Assembly (NCBI GenBank): GCA_020086605.1
Contig: JACBWW010000003.1
Location: forward strand, 55,833,150-55,897,149
Reading direction: 5' to 3'
From: Lanius collurio
Taxonomy: Eukaryota > Chordata > Aves > Passeriformes > Laniidae
Length of the DNA stretch: 64,000 nucleotides
Shown: one piece after another, positions 14,973-28,100 of the stretch
How positions within the stretch are numbered: position 1 is the stretch's first letter
How the letters are laid out: the number at the start of each line of letters is the position of its first letter
Translations under genes and position numbers: made by a program
The notes under the pieces: model-generated
Seen by the model: the letters and a program-made list of their open reading frames with translations, nothing else
Told to the model about the DNA's origin: nothing
Databases searched by the model: none

Positions 14973-15340
14973 CAGCCCAGAGGAGACTGAGGGAAGACCT
15001 CACTGCAGTCTGCAGCTTCTTCACAAAGAGAAGCAGAGAAGCAGATCTTCTGTCTGTAACAGGGCCCAATGGAAAGGCCTGAAGTTGTGTCAGGGAAGGT
15101 TGAAGCTGGATATTAGGAAAAGATTCTACACTCACAGGGTGGTTGGGCACTGGAACAGGCTCCCCAGGGAAGTGGTCACAGTACCAAGCCTGACAGAGTT
15201 CAAGAAGTGTCTGGACAATGCTCTCAGGCACACAGTGTGGTTCCTGGGGGTGTCCTGTGAAAGGCCAGGACTTGTTTTGATGACTCTCGTGGGTCCCTTT
15301 AAATTCAGGATATTCTATGATTTGGTGATTCATGGGGTTC
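14973..15340 (+). mobile_element. CR1 LINE, 5'-truncated 3' end, plus orientation
   Basis: This plus-strand copy begins near the block ATTCAGCCCAGAGGAGACTG and contains the translated CR1 reverse-transcriptase-end motif RLKLDIRKRFY…HWNRLPREVV (about 15,090-15,180). It ends at …TATTCTATGATTT. It is the source of a long open frame at 14,905-15,372, which is therefore not a host gene. It sits head-to-head with the copy on its left. Confidence 0.87.
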
Positions 15341-18300
15341 AGATGTTAATTAAAATGATCAGTAGAGCTTAAGTAGGACTTTTCCTTCTGCACTCTGCCT
15401 TCATGAGGGCTCCAAGACTCAGGGCAGGAGGTAGGGAGTATATTAAAAAAAAAGTTTCAAAAGCAAGTAGTAGCACATCTTTGCATCTGCAACACAATAT
15501 TCCTTTCACCACCTAGTATTTTTAAGTCAGCAGTGAGATTAGCAACAGTCCTGATGTAGGCTGCAGTGGTCAAAGAACACAAAGGGACTCACAAAAACAG
15601 GCTGGCAAGAGTTTGTTATTTTACCAGCTTGACAGGGCACTTCAAACTTGTGAATTAGACACTTGCCAGCAGTCTGCCAGAAGACCTTTTCCTAGAACAG
15701 CAATCAAATACTAGAGTCAAAAAAATGTATTGACCTAGGTCACAGCAAAGAAGAGAGAAGTAGATGGCATTGCTCCACACACAGCATGACATTCACCTGT
15801 ATATGCTGGGTTTGTAAAGGAGAGAGGAAGAGAGAACTGTCTCCACCAGGTGCCATGGTACCTGTCAAAGCACAACAGCATGAACGGTTCCTCTTCTCCC
15901 AGCTCAGTGGGCTGAGGGCAGTCCTCACCACAAACCACATACTTGCACTGTGAAATCAATCTTCAAACAAGGCAAGACTTCCAGAAGGATGGAATAATGC
16001 TTTGTTGTGTTAACACAGATTCACTTATAACACAAAGAAGCACTAAAGTCTGAGTGGTTCTAAACCATCACAGCAGATGAACCAGGCTTGTTCATATTAG
16101 CAAGAAGCATCTGACTCATGCAAGAGGGAATCTTTTTCACAGGAGACTGTGCTGAGTGTCTAAAAACCTCAGTGAAATCCACTTGTCTTTGATGACATTG
16201 TACCCTTTGAATTAACTTTTCTTTGTAAAGCTGTGGAAGTAGAGGCACATGGGCTTAAACACTCCCTAAGCTATTCCAGTAAACTGGGGAGCTCATAAAT
16301 TTAACACCAGAACATAAGCCAGCAAGGTTTCTTCTAACGCCAAAATAAGATTTCACCCAGCAATGGCTAAAACCTTGCAAATTCCCTCATAGATTCTCCA
16401 CCAGCTGTCAGTCCAACTGAATGCGTAGAGGTGGAGCCCTTTACCTACTACACCACACACTACTCACACTACCTTTTTGTTTTGTTTTTAACAAGAACAA
16501 GATGAAGTAACTTGAGCTTATGAACAGTTTTATATCAGAATGCACTGGTTTTGGTCAGGTTATTTATGTATCTCAGATTATTATGCATGGTATGACATTC
16601 CAGTGCCTTCAAAGAGAATCTAGCTAGAGACTGCACTCTCCAAAAGCTGCAAGTTAAATGACAAAACTCACTGTTAAGACTCATTGCTATGGTGTTTTTG
16701 CATGTTTTCCAGGTAATACACAACCTCAACAGGCAGAGAAAGAAGAAATTTCACTTCAAAAGACCTTTTATTTAGTGATCACATCATTAAAGTCTTCCAC
16801 TAAAAATAAAACATGCAACTGGGTGCTTTCAAGGAATTGTGTTCAATGTGCATGCATTATATACTAAACTCATCTATTTTATGTATTATCTACACATATA
16901 CACATAGTATATATATTTTATGTATACTTACATAAAGACGGGAAAACAGGAATTGTTTTCCCATCTTTGCAACAAAAAATGAGAAAATAAAGGATACTCT
17001 CAATATCAAGACCTGAGATTTCTTAGAGGGCCTAGATAATCACTGTGTTAGTAATATTAATGAAAGGCAGTTAGATTTGGGCTCAAGAATATTGTAAAGT
17101 AGCACATAAAAGACTAACAGTACCTAGTAAGCAATAAAGACACAGCAAAAGTGCCAAGTTTAGTATTTTTTTCTCCTCCTTACCAGGCTTGCTGCACTGG
17201 TTACAAGTGCATCTTTCATTAATCGTGTTATATCATACACTGGAAACTAAAGGTAGAAAACTCGAATATAAGCTCCTTAAGAAGGAAGTTCCATCTCCTT
17301 CCTAACACCACTTTTGTCAATGGAATATTACTATAAAAGGTCAGAAGCATTAAATCATTCTCCATATTTTCTGAAAGATTTTACACTTTCATCTCCACCA
17401 TGCAAGAAAGAAGTAACAGAAATCTGACTATCCAAAGCCAACAAAACTAAGCCTTGACTATGGGACACTACTTCTAGAATCAGAAAGCAGGACTATTACA
17501 TTTAAAATGAACTGGCCTGCTTGCTACTTCAGTGCTCCTTTAACTATGAAAATAGAAATATACAAAATCCCCACGAATCATCTCCATCTAGTGTGACTGG
17601 GTGTGGCTGACATGCTTACAAGACACAAAAGGTAAAATTGAAAAACTTTGTTTCAAAGCACTTCCTGGGAAAACTGGATACCTTAGTCATCTTTCCAAGG
17701 TTCAAAAGGGAAAAAAAAATACTTTAATGCAGAAGGAAAACTAAATTCAGATGAGGAGGATTTGCAGCTGTCTTCAGAAAGAACAGCTCAGTGATGTTCT
17801 GACTAAATTTTAAAATGATAAGATACAGATTATAGTCTAAATCAGGACACTTTTCAAAATATTTTCTGAGAACTATTCTATCAAGACTCAGTTTCACAGT
17901 CTTCCCCACCTTCTACTATGCAAAATGCACCTATGAATTTAAACTCAGGCTTTTAGCTCTCAACCATCACATGCTCACAGATAGAGCTCTATCTACTGAA
18001 GCACTTAAACAAATGAATTTCAGACAGTGTTTATCCGTAAGCTACACTGCTTAACCAACTGCTGGCACCCAGCATCTGGAAGCTCCATAGACCTCCATGT
18101 AAAACAGGTGACAAGGTGATGGCAGGAACACATTCACAAACCTCTCCCCACCTACAGTTTTCACTACTACAGCACAGATGTTTTAAGTTTCAAAAATGCT
18201 TCAGAGACTCACCTAACTTGCAGGTAACACTACAACTCACCCACCTGAGGACCGTCCTTCAGCGTAGCAGCCGCAGCAAAGGATGGGCTTCCCCGCAGCC

Positions 18301-21059
18301 TCTGCCATTAGCGGAGGCCACAGATAGTGTGTCCTGTCATATTTCGTGCTAGGGCAATTAGTTGGTGGGACTGCATCCTTCTGGTGGTAGGCCTGGGAAT
18401 GGGCTGAGGAACTTGCCCCATTTGGTTCTTGATGTGCCCAGGTCTCCCCATATTGCTGACAGCCTCCCCTAGCTGATATGGGGTCTGTTAGGGCACAGAA
18501 GAGGTAGTGAAGGAAGAAGGTCAAAACTTAACCCAATAAGGACTGTGTTAAGAAGGGTATGGACTAACACCTCCTTTCCATAAAGAATTATGAAAAGATC
18601 ACTGGCACAAAACAAGCTTAAGCACAGTGGCAAAATGCACAGGCATTTCATGATTGAGAGACTGATTTTTCAGACTCAAACAGAACACGGGGATTTACTT
18701 AGGCAGTAAAGCAGAGAATTTGAAGGTTGCATTTGGATCACTTTCACTGGAAATCAACACAAAAGTACAACCAACAACCTCAGCTAAAGAATCAGCTGCT
18801 GGGAGCTATAGCATGCTGCCAATAATGAGAAGATTGATAAAAAACCCAACATCTCTAAAACAGCTTTGTCTTGACTGAAATCCCAAGTTGTAAAAATCAA
18901 GTGTCACTAGTTGGTCAGAGAAAGTTCTTTAAAAGCAAGTATCTCTCTACTCATTTGCGACTCACTCACAAACCTATTCAGGTCATTGCTACACCATTTC
19001 AACAGCAGGAAAGAGCAACCATACAAAGTATTTTCTAAACATAATAAAGCATTTTAAGTACAGAATACAAACATCTAGCTCAGAAAAGTCTCTAATTTTC
19101 TTTCCAGAGCACCCCTTCTATCCACCTTGTCTTCTTGCACTCCACAGTGTTGAGAGTGATAATACGTACATGACACCCCTCTGCCCTTCTTCACGCAAAA
19201 TCTGAATTCTTTCAATATCAATCCTCTGCAGAAAACAGCTATGGGAAATAGATTCAAGATAAGTTTTTTCTCCAATTTCTATGTAACAGACATACTAGAA
19301 GCCTTTTTCAGTTATGATTTTTCTTTTTTCGTAACACATGAAGAAACAATTTCTTATAGGTAAAGGCTGACCTCTGTTACCATGCTGCAGTCGGGTAAAG
19401 ATATCACATGAATAGAACTGGCTAAAGGAAAAGGTTATCTACAAAAAAAAGTCTTATCAAGCTCCTAGAGGGGCAGACCAAGAATCTGACTCCAAGGATG
19501 AGGTCTGACGGTATTATAACACTTTATGCAGCCCTTACCTGTCAGACAACTAAGCCCAAAAATGAGATTTTGCTGAAACAATCTCTCCAGCAAGATTAAT
19601 GATTACAGTTTCAGGCACGAGTGAACTGCAATTTTCATTAGTGGAATAAATTTAAAACCAACTAATAATTTCCCACGCAGTGAAGTGTCTGAATTCAAAC
19701 TATTGCTTTTGTTACTTTGCTTCTAAATCCTGAATCATCAGAAAGTCACAGTATTTTACACAATAGACTTTCATACTATAACTAACAGCATCTGAGCAAC
19801 AAGATATTAAATATAACCATCTGTCGATTTGTATCTATGTAAACGCTGAGACACTATAGTGAAATTTTAAAGTCTCATTTTGATATTCACCACAGGTACA
19901 CAGCTTCATTCCGTTTAACCTGCTCAATAACTGATGAGACTGAAACTCACAAAAACTTCATGACAAGAACCCTTCAGAAGCTCAGAAGGATTTATTTGGG
20001 AAGAGTGTTAGTTGTTAGTATTCAAAAGTTAGTGTCAACTTCCAGCTCAAAGCATACTACCCTCTATGTTGTAAAAAAATAAAACTGATTCACCGTCTGG
20101 AAAACAGAAGCACTGCTGCTCCTGAAATGAGGCGTATAAAGTGCACTACTCTCACTCTGACTAGAAACACGAGTGTTTATATGCAAGTGTGCTACAAACA
20201 AAACCAAAGAGATACCTGAAAGGGTTCTGTCTCTTCAGGAAAAGCAGCACTTCTACAGCTGACCCTCAAACTTGTTTTCTGCCCACCCAAAATTTTTCCC
20301 AGGCATCTACAGAGGAGCCACAAGGCACAGAAATGCCCTTTACAAGGGCACGCTACTATCAAAGTCACAAAGAGGCCTAGATCAAATGCACACTGATCTC
20401 TTAAGTACCCGCTATCATCTTCCCTGCAATAGGGATTGCAAATTACAGCTGAGGATCAGAACTAGAAGTAAGGAGGTTGTAATTAAGAGGATTTGGTTTT
20501 GTCAGGTTTTGATTTGTATAAGGAACAGTGTCAAGTTGGCAAGAACAGTTGGATCAGACGAGAAAAATCACTGTGAATTACTTCAATTAGCGTTGCACAG
20601 CCCTATATTCAGAGACACATCTATAATCTATAAACCTCCCCAGCACACACACAACTTCCCGAATGAGAACCAACACTTCCATAAAGCAGCGCCGGCAGCT
20701 CTCTGTGCAGGGAAGTGTAACTCATGAATGAGCTCCCAGAGCAGCAGCAGCCTGGCGTCTCTTAAGAGGTCTGAAATCAATTTACTGCTACCCTGGTGTC
20801 AGGAGGATTTTATGAGACACACTTTCCTACTCCCATTCCGAAAAATGGCTACCCGTGGCTGTTTGAAACACCCGGTGAGATGACAGATCCATCAAGGATT
20901 TGGCACACTGGGTCGATTTAAGTTCCGAAGGTGCTGCGGATGCTTCTGGAAACTACATTTCAGGTCGTGTGCCTCATTTACATCCAATTACCCATCCAAT
21001 TACCCGAACACACAGGGACAAGCACCTCTCGATGCCTCGTCCTGCTGGAGTTTCCTACT
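15341..21059. other. Non-coding stretch; no gene or repeat recognised
   Basis: AT-rich sequence between the CR1 pair and the CpG island. It has only short chance reading frames. An AT-rich microsatellite-like run lies near 16,880-16,930. If TMEM65 starts at the island, this is its first intron. Confidence 0.45.
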
Positions 21060-21720
21060 CGCCCGAAGGAGTCACTTAGGCGAGAGTGTGGGGACCCTTA
21101 AACTTCGCAGCCTCAGCCCCCGTTNNNNNNNNNNNNNNNNNNNNNNNNNNNNNNNNNNNNNNNNNNNNNNNNNNNNNNNNNNNNNNNNNNNNNNNNNNNN
21201 NNNNNNNNNNNNNNNNNNNNNNNNNNNNNNNNNNNNNNNNNNNNNNNNNNNNNNNNNNNNNNNNNNNNNNNNNNNNNNNNNNNNNNNNNNNNNNNNNNNN
21301 NNNNNNNNNNNNNNNNNNNNNNNNNNNNNNNNNNNNNNNNNNNNNNNNNNNNNNNNNNNNNNNNNNNNNNNNNNNNNNNNNNNNNNNNNNNNNNNNNNNN
21401 NNNNNNNNNNNNNNNNNNNNNNNNNNNNNNNNNNNNNNNNNNNNNNNNNNNNNNNNNNNNNNNNNNNNNNNNNNNNNNNNNNNNNNNNNNNNNNNNNNNN
21501 NNNNNNNNNCGACTTCAGGTGTCCCGCCAGCAGCGGCGGCAGCGCCGCCCCGGCCCCAGCCCCGCTCCGCCCGGGGAGCCTCGGCTGCAGGGCGGGGCGG
21601 AGGGGCCTGAGGGGCGGTCCCGCGCAGGCGCCGCCCGGCCGCTCTGAGGGGAGCGGGTCGGCGGAGCCCGGCGACCTCCGAGCGTCTGACCCGGGCAGCG
21701 CTGCTTCCCAAATCCTTCAG
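21060..21720. promoter_or_regulatory. TMEM65: CpG island around an assembly gap; probable TMEM65 promoter and first exon (minus strand)
   Basis: From 21,510 to about 21,720 the sequence is strongly GC-rich with dense CpG and GC-box-like GGGCGG motifs; the left flank (about 21,060-21,124) is moderately so. Between them are 385 N. Such an island in AT-rich surroundings marks a promoter. Identity is inferred only from gene order: in human, minus-strand TMEM65 (a mitochondrial inner-membrane protein) is the next gene of this kind upstream of RNF139. No TMEM65 peptide could be read, since its GC-rich first exon would fall in the gap. The island could instead serve a plus-strand or bidirectional transcript. 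Confidence 0.5.
21125..21509. other. Assembly gap (385 N)
   Basis: A run of N inside the CpG island. Long open frames crossing it on either strand are artefacts of translating N as open sequence. Confidence 0.99.
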
Positions 21721-21955
21721 GTTACACCCACTGTTATGGTGCCTGAGAGCCCACTGGGCTTCTCGCAGCGCCAGGTTCCAGCAGCTGAGCAGGGCAACAG
21801 AAATGAGGTTTTGCTTGCTGTCCCGTTTTCCAGGCCCTTGCTTTACAGTATTGTGGTGTTGCATCATCCAGTGTTAGGTTTAGTACACTTTGCTTGCATT
21901 TGTATTATTTTTAATTAATTGGCAGGTATTCTGCCCGACACACCCGGAACAGTTA

Positions 21956-22012
21956 AAAACAAACAAACAAACAAACCAAACCAAACCAAACCAAACCAAA
22001 CCAAACCAAACA
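21956..22012 (+). repeat. (AAAC)n / (CAAAC)n microsatellite
   Basis: A tetranucleotide CAAA tract passes directly into about eight CAAAC pentamers, just downstream of the CpG island. This is seen directly; pentamer tracts probably grew from the tetramer by a single inserted C. Confidence 0.95.
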
Positions 22013-24780
22013 CATTCAGGAGAGAATTTATGTCTTGAGGGAACAGAGGATGCTTTCAAACCAGGTTTGGTTTTAAACCTCACTTGCTTCGCTGCTACAA
22101 ATACCATGCTTGTGGGTTTATTAACAATTTTTCCCTGTTTTGACAAAACTGTATTCAAATTGTATTAGATACTGTAATTAGACTGCAAAGAATCTAAATA
22201 ACCACGAGGGACTCACATATTTTATGCCTAGCTCATTTAATACTAAGGTAAGTGATTTCAGAAGGTACTAAAAATTTACTACTGTATCTCTAGCTCTTTA
22301 ACACCAAAGGTAGCAGACCTATTGATGTTCATCCAGGTGGTTTCTTCAGCCAGGGGTATCTGCTGCCTTCTTGGAGAAAGGTAAACAGAAAGTTTTAACT
22401 TTGCATGAAAAAGCAGCATTTTCTTTCCAGTTTCCCTGCTGCAGAATTAACATATGGTATAAAGACAAAGATCTCATGATAAACACACGTGCCTTACCTA
22501 GACTATGCATTCAAAATTATGGGTATTTACATATAGTACGTGTACGGTAGAGAGGGAGCAGAAAGTGAGTACAGAAATGCAGAAAGTAGGTCATAAAGGC
22601 CTGAATATATAATATTTTAATTCTCACCCTGTTAGTGAAACAGCAGAAATACATGAGTATAGGCTACTATTTTCATTTAAATGCATTTTTTCTATGCATC
22701 TAGTGGAGCCTGCCTCTGGAAGGAGAGATTTTTTTCAATTGTCTCTCTGCTTTCTCCTGATCCAGACCCACTAAGCCTTTGATGGTGTTCAGAACTGTGC
22801 TTATCTTCCCAATTGCTTTATTGAAAAAGTGGAATCTTCTGCTACTCTTTGGGGGAAATGTGGAAATCAGTAACAGTTTTCAATCCCAGAGAACTTTAAC
22901 AACAATGGTTATAAATCTGTTCAAAAATGCTGTTAAAATTTTGGTTACCAGATCACTTTTACTATAAAAATGCATGCTTTCACATGGAAAAGCAGGATGT
23001 GCAATGGGGCTACAAAAACCTGAAAAAAATGCCACATGAAAAATACAGAAAAACCAGACTTTCCAGAGGCCAGACCTTTGATACTTCAATTTAATATATT
23101 TATGATTGTGCTATATATTATATTAGATTTTACCTTCACACAGCTGGATTGCACCAGACTACAGAGATGGAGCAAAGGAGGAACACTGGTATCTGGCAAG
23201 ATAGGAGACTTTCTCTCTTTCCCACCACCCCAGCCCATGTCTCACCGTACAGATGTTACAAAAAGTGATTGCATCTGGATTATTCTTAGAGTGTTTTGAC
23301 AGAACTCAAAACATTGCAGGTCCTTTCAGACACTGAAGGACAATGAGTGGGAAGTTTCTAGCATAGCCTTTGGGTATTTGCTGTATAGGAATATTCACTG
23401 TATAGAGAGGTCCAAGGACATTATTTAAGTAGACAACATACAATACTGTTATGAAAATGAAACTCATTACATGTCTATCAAGATAGAGATTAGGGTTTAG
23501 CAGACAGTAACTTCTTCTGTGGCCATCAGCTGTGGTTACCACCTTTCCAAACCTTTAAACTGCTTTGAACAAATTGGAATAAAAATGTCATTGGAGAGAC
23601 AATTCTGCAAGGACAGGAAATTACCTAAATAATCTAATAGGTTTTTTCCATATTTTTTTTGTTGGAGCTTTTATTTTGTGAAAAAGGGAAATTGAAACCA
23701 TTGGCTGAACTGACATTTTAATTAATCAGACTGTTTATTTAACTCTGTTCAGTGGGTGGTGTAGAGTAACTTTCATTAGTCCCTGACACTCCAGCAGAGC
23801 TTGAGAACCTGCTGAAATTCATATTTCCCACAATGTTCTGAAAAATGCAAAAGTTTCACTGTATTTGCTTGGGTTTTTTGCTGATAGCCTAATTTTCTCC
23901 TAATATGATTTATCTTATGAGTGACCAAACTAATAGAGAATGCTTATACACCAACTGCCAGAACTAGAAGGAAATTGTTAAAAATATTACACAGAAAGTT
24001 AGGTAAGTTCAGCCTTAAAAGCTGGAAGAAAGTTTATGTAGAAATCAACAGGAAAATGCCAACCATCTTTAAGAGAATTTCTGCAAGGCCTTCTAGGGAC
24101 TGCAGGCTGAGAGACAAATCTTTTTGTGGACATTGGCAGGAAATACTTTGCAGCCCTCATCCTGTATGAATAATGGGTGCACATGTAATAATTATATTCT
24201 TATGTGGTCGAGTAATAGAGTATTAATGAAAGAACTTTCTATTAAGGATGATTTATCTGCCTAGTGTAAAGGGGAGTATTGTTAGCTGAGACTGAGATTT
24301 AAAGGTTGATAATTGGTAACATAAATTGCAACTATGCCCAGTTCATGCTTTACCAGTTAAGTGCTATAATTTTATATCAAGTACTATATTTTGACCTATG
24401 CAGGTCAAAATTCCTAGGAAAGTTGCAGATAACTAGCCCCAGGGAGGACAAGCTACTTTTATTTTGCCTCACATTTCTGAAGAAGAAGTGGCTCTTCTGG
24501 TCCTGCTAGCCCAGCTATGGGCTGACCCTACAATCCTTTGTGTGCTGGCAGGTGGAAGAATCCACAGAGTATGAAACACAAATTCTCACTCAAAAAAGGA
24601 GCCCTGAGATATATTGACCACTTGCTAAAATTCAAAATTCTATCTACAGTCTAAAATATGAATGTCAGACAAGATTAGGAAGTTAAATTACCATTATTTA
24701 TTGCGATAGTGCAAAAAATGAGTAAGAGCTTATTATTTAGGGATAAAAGAAGAATGTACAGTAATCTTAGAATAGTAAGA
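22013..24780. other. Intergenic sequence; no gene recognised
   Basis: AT-rich sequence to the right of the CpG island. Reading frames are short and show no family motif. A small, very basic frame at 23,921-24,169 has no recognised similarity and no promoter or poly(A) context. Confidence 0.5.
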
Positions 24781-25150
24781 TTCATAGAATCATGAGATCA
24801 CAGATTATCTTGGGTTGAAGGGACCTGAAAGACATCTTATTCTAACTCCTCTGCTATGGGCAGGGATGTCATTCACTAGACCAGGTTGCTCAAGGCTCCA
24901 TCCAACTTGGTGTTGAACACATCCAGGGATGGGGCATCGATGATTTCTCTGGGCAACCTGTGCCAGTTCCTCACCAAATTCTGAGTAAAGAACTTTTTAC
25001 TGACATCTAATCTAAATCTGTCCTCTTTTAAAAATTTAAAACCATTGCCACTTTTACTATCCTGATCTGTCTGTGTAAAAAGTTGCTCTCCCACCTTAAG
25101 AACTTGTAGGAGATCAAGAGCAACCAGAGGATCTTCCTGACCATCACCAT
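24781..25150 (-). mobile_element. CR1 LINE, 5'-truncated, minus orientation
   Basis: It starts with the reversed CR1 tail (TTCATAGAATCATGAGATC) and the block TTGGGTTGAAGGGACC. It continues through GACCAGGTTGCTCAAGGC and the conserved CTCTGGGCAACCTGTGCCAG. The reversed reading frame gives FRLDVSKKFF…NWHRLPREIIDAPSL, the CR1 C-terminal motif. It is decayed. Confidence 0.92.
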
Positions 25151-28100
25151 TTCCCTCCTTGTAGAGCTATGTACAATCATATACATTATTATATTGATAA
25201 ACACTTATAAATTATTTCAAGACAATTTTTGGCTTAGACTCTACTGGCATTGTTGGGGACAGTTAAAGCTCTTTTCAGTTGTTGGTGTGGGGCTGTGTTT
25301 GGGATTTGTGCTGAAAACAGTGTTGATGACACCGGGATGTTTTAGTTACTGCTGAACAGTGCTTACACAGTGTCAATGCCTTTTCTGCTTCTCATCTTGC
25401 TCATGTAAATTATTCCATGCTTTTAACATTCAGGAAGCAGAAGGCACAATGGGAGGTTTGAACAAATCTGAAGTTCGTGGTAGGTGATCACTGAAATAAG
25501 CTCCCCCTGGAACACTATGCCTGAAAGGGATGGAAAGTGTTTTTGAGTAATCAATATGGGGTTATCAAATACAAGATGTGGTACATATTCTGTCTTTCAG
25601 GGTCAATGCTTTTAGAATATTGTATCCAGCCACAGTGTCCAGTCTAAGATAAATTGCACATTGTTAAAAAAAAAGTTGGGAAAATTATTAAAGGTTTGGA
25701 AAAATGCTGGTTAATAAGAGACTTCAGAGATCAATTTGTTCACTTTATTAACTGGAAGTTTGTGGGTTTAACATAAACATAGTCTCTAAGACTCTTTATA
25801 AAACAACATTTTCAGCACACAATAAAATTATACAGTATAGTCACAGCCATCAGTGTATTTCGATGTATGGCAAATCTTGAAGGCAAAACTAGCCAGAATT
25901 AGAGTTTTATTTTAGCAGTTATAAATAAAAACAACGGGAACAACTTTCTGAAGGTTAATTTTCTAAAAGATGGGATCTGCTTCATATAATAATTAAGTGA
26001 AGTCTTACCTTAGTCAAGCTCTTAATTCTTCTTAGACAAGCTTTTAGTTCTTTCTTTTAACTTTGAAGAGCCAAATATAGGTGTTTACTGTAATTCCTCC
26101 CACAATTATAATATATGGTTCCCAACATTTCTTCAAATGAGTCCTGGAGCTTTTCACACTAAACATGATAGAAAATTTTGCCCTTTGTTCTCCAGTATTT
26201 GTGTTCTACTTGGAAAAGATAAGGATCAGTACATTCTTTGAGATCAAAAAAATGATTGTGTTAGTAAATTGGGTAAGTTGAGAGCACTGAACTGTTTCAT
26301 TTAGTGAACTGCATTAAAATGTGTCAAGAGGAATGTATGAAAGAAGAGAAATGTTCTAAAAGAGGGTAGGGACTGTCAGAGGAAAGCAGCATATATACCT
26401 TACATTTATTGGGCCAACTTCGCTGTTTTCTATTTTATCTCCCCCAGAAGAGAACTAGGTGGTCTGAAATTTTCTCTGGTAATTTCTGCTGTACAGAGGG
26501 TCTCCCACATCAGTGTAATGCTGTCATCAGCGGGTACTTAAGCATACCTCCATCTGTGTAAGATTGATTTTTGGGTCTACAAAAATGCTGAACAGGGAGT
26601 GGGGTGGCTGATGTTCTGTGAGGAAGGAGCAGCTCCTGCCCAGCTCCAGAGTCAGCTGAACACGTGGATGTTGTAAAGCACCTTTGCCCAGCACCTGCTT
26701 CTGGCTGCTAAGCTCCAGGGTGGTGTATCATGCCAAGGATATTGTACCATTGCCTTTCTTTGAAACATGAAAGAAAGATAAAGGTCTCAAAGGCTTACAA
26801 CAAGCTGGGGTTAGGGCCTTGGAGACACCCACCACTTTGTGGTGTAAAACGGCTGAGATGACCTATAGTGGCCTCATCTTCATAATGTTTGCTGTGTCTG
26901 AGGCTGCTGTTCCCTATTGCTTTATCAAACATCACCATCACCATTATCCACATTGCCCCTTGATCCTGTTTACTTCTATTGAGCAAAGCTAATTAGTCAC
27001 AAGAGATCAGAGTTAAATACCACCGAAAGGGCAGCCCAAGCTGTTGTTCAGCCTGTTTACACATTCAATGAAAGATGTCATGAACAAAAGCTTTGTTACA
27101 TCCCCCCAGAGGTTTTCAGGCAGTTTGACTTCACAGATTTCTGTTTTCCTTGGTTCTTCCTTTTCATCAGTCTCTTACTTTGTTTTGCTCTCTCACTTTC
27201 TACTCTAGAAGTCTTCCACCCACACTACCCTGTTAACAAACTCACGCTGGCTGTGCCCACTCTGTTACTTTAGAAGGACTCATGGCTGCTTTTTGGAGGC
27301 TTTCTCCAGCCCAGTTACTACTTGCTTGTCCCCTCTTTTTTCCAGAAGTAACCATGACAGCTTGTCTTGAGGTCCTCAGTGCAATTTTCAATCTCTGTTC
27401 ACTAATTTCTTGATAAGTAAGTTGCTGTTTGAAGCAAATACGATTATACACCATGACAATGTGATGGCTCCTCTCAATAATTGTAAAATTTCATAGCCTA
27501 AACTCTTTTTTGAAAATTCCATTTAAAAAACCACATGGTGAGTTCTATGAGTGAAAATTAGGATGCCACAATTAACTGATTCTATCACATGGATAGTTTT
27601 AAAGAAGGAAAGAAACAGGTGTGAAGTACCAAAAATCCAACATCTTACTGTTAAATTATTTATATCCTCATTGTCAGGACACTTGAGAGTCACCACACCA
27701 GTGAATTAACTCTTTTCTGTACAAGGTCACATGTATATATATCCTCAAATTAAAAAAATTACCAATACTCAGAATAGATTAGAATCCACATTTAGAAGTT
27801 TCCTGTTGAATAGCTGCTGTGCAGATTTAACTGCTGGATTAATTCATTGTGAGAGTGGCAATGAATATTTAATTACTATCTGTTTGAATTTCAGAATACT
27901 TCCACTGTTTCAGTGAGATCATCAAAAGTTCTATTGCGTACAAGATTTATTTAATTGTTTATAGAGGACATATAAATCAATTTAAAATAGAGAGATGTAT
28001 GATCACAGAAAGATGAAAAAAGGAGCATAAACACATGGTGTCTAAGACCATGATGATAGTTTGCACTAATATTTCATTCAGCAATGACTGCATGACTGAC

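Noticed and set aside
14905..15372. 155-codon plus-strand open frame
   Set aside because: It is the plus-strand CR1 (LDIRKRFY…NRLPREVV motif), not a host gene.
21076..21918. Long open frames (up to 276 codons) across the first N run on both strands
   Set aside because: Most of each frame is N translated as unknown residues; the readable part is CpG-island sequence with no conserved protein.
23921..24169. Small, very basic open frame (rich in Lys and Arg)
   Set aside because: Unusual composition but only 82 codons, with no recognised family and AT-rich AAA codons that explain the Lys content.
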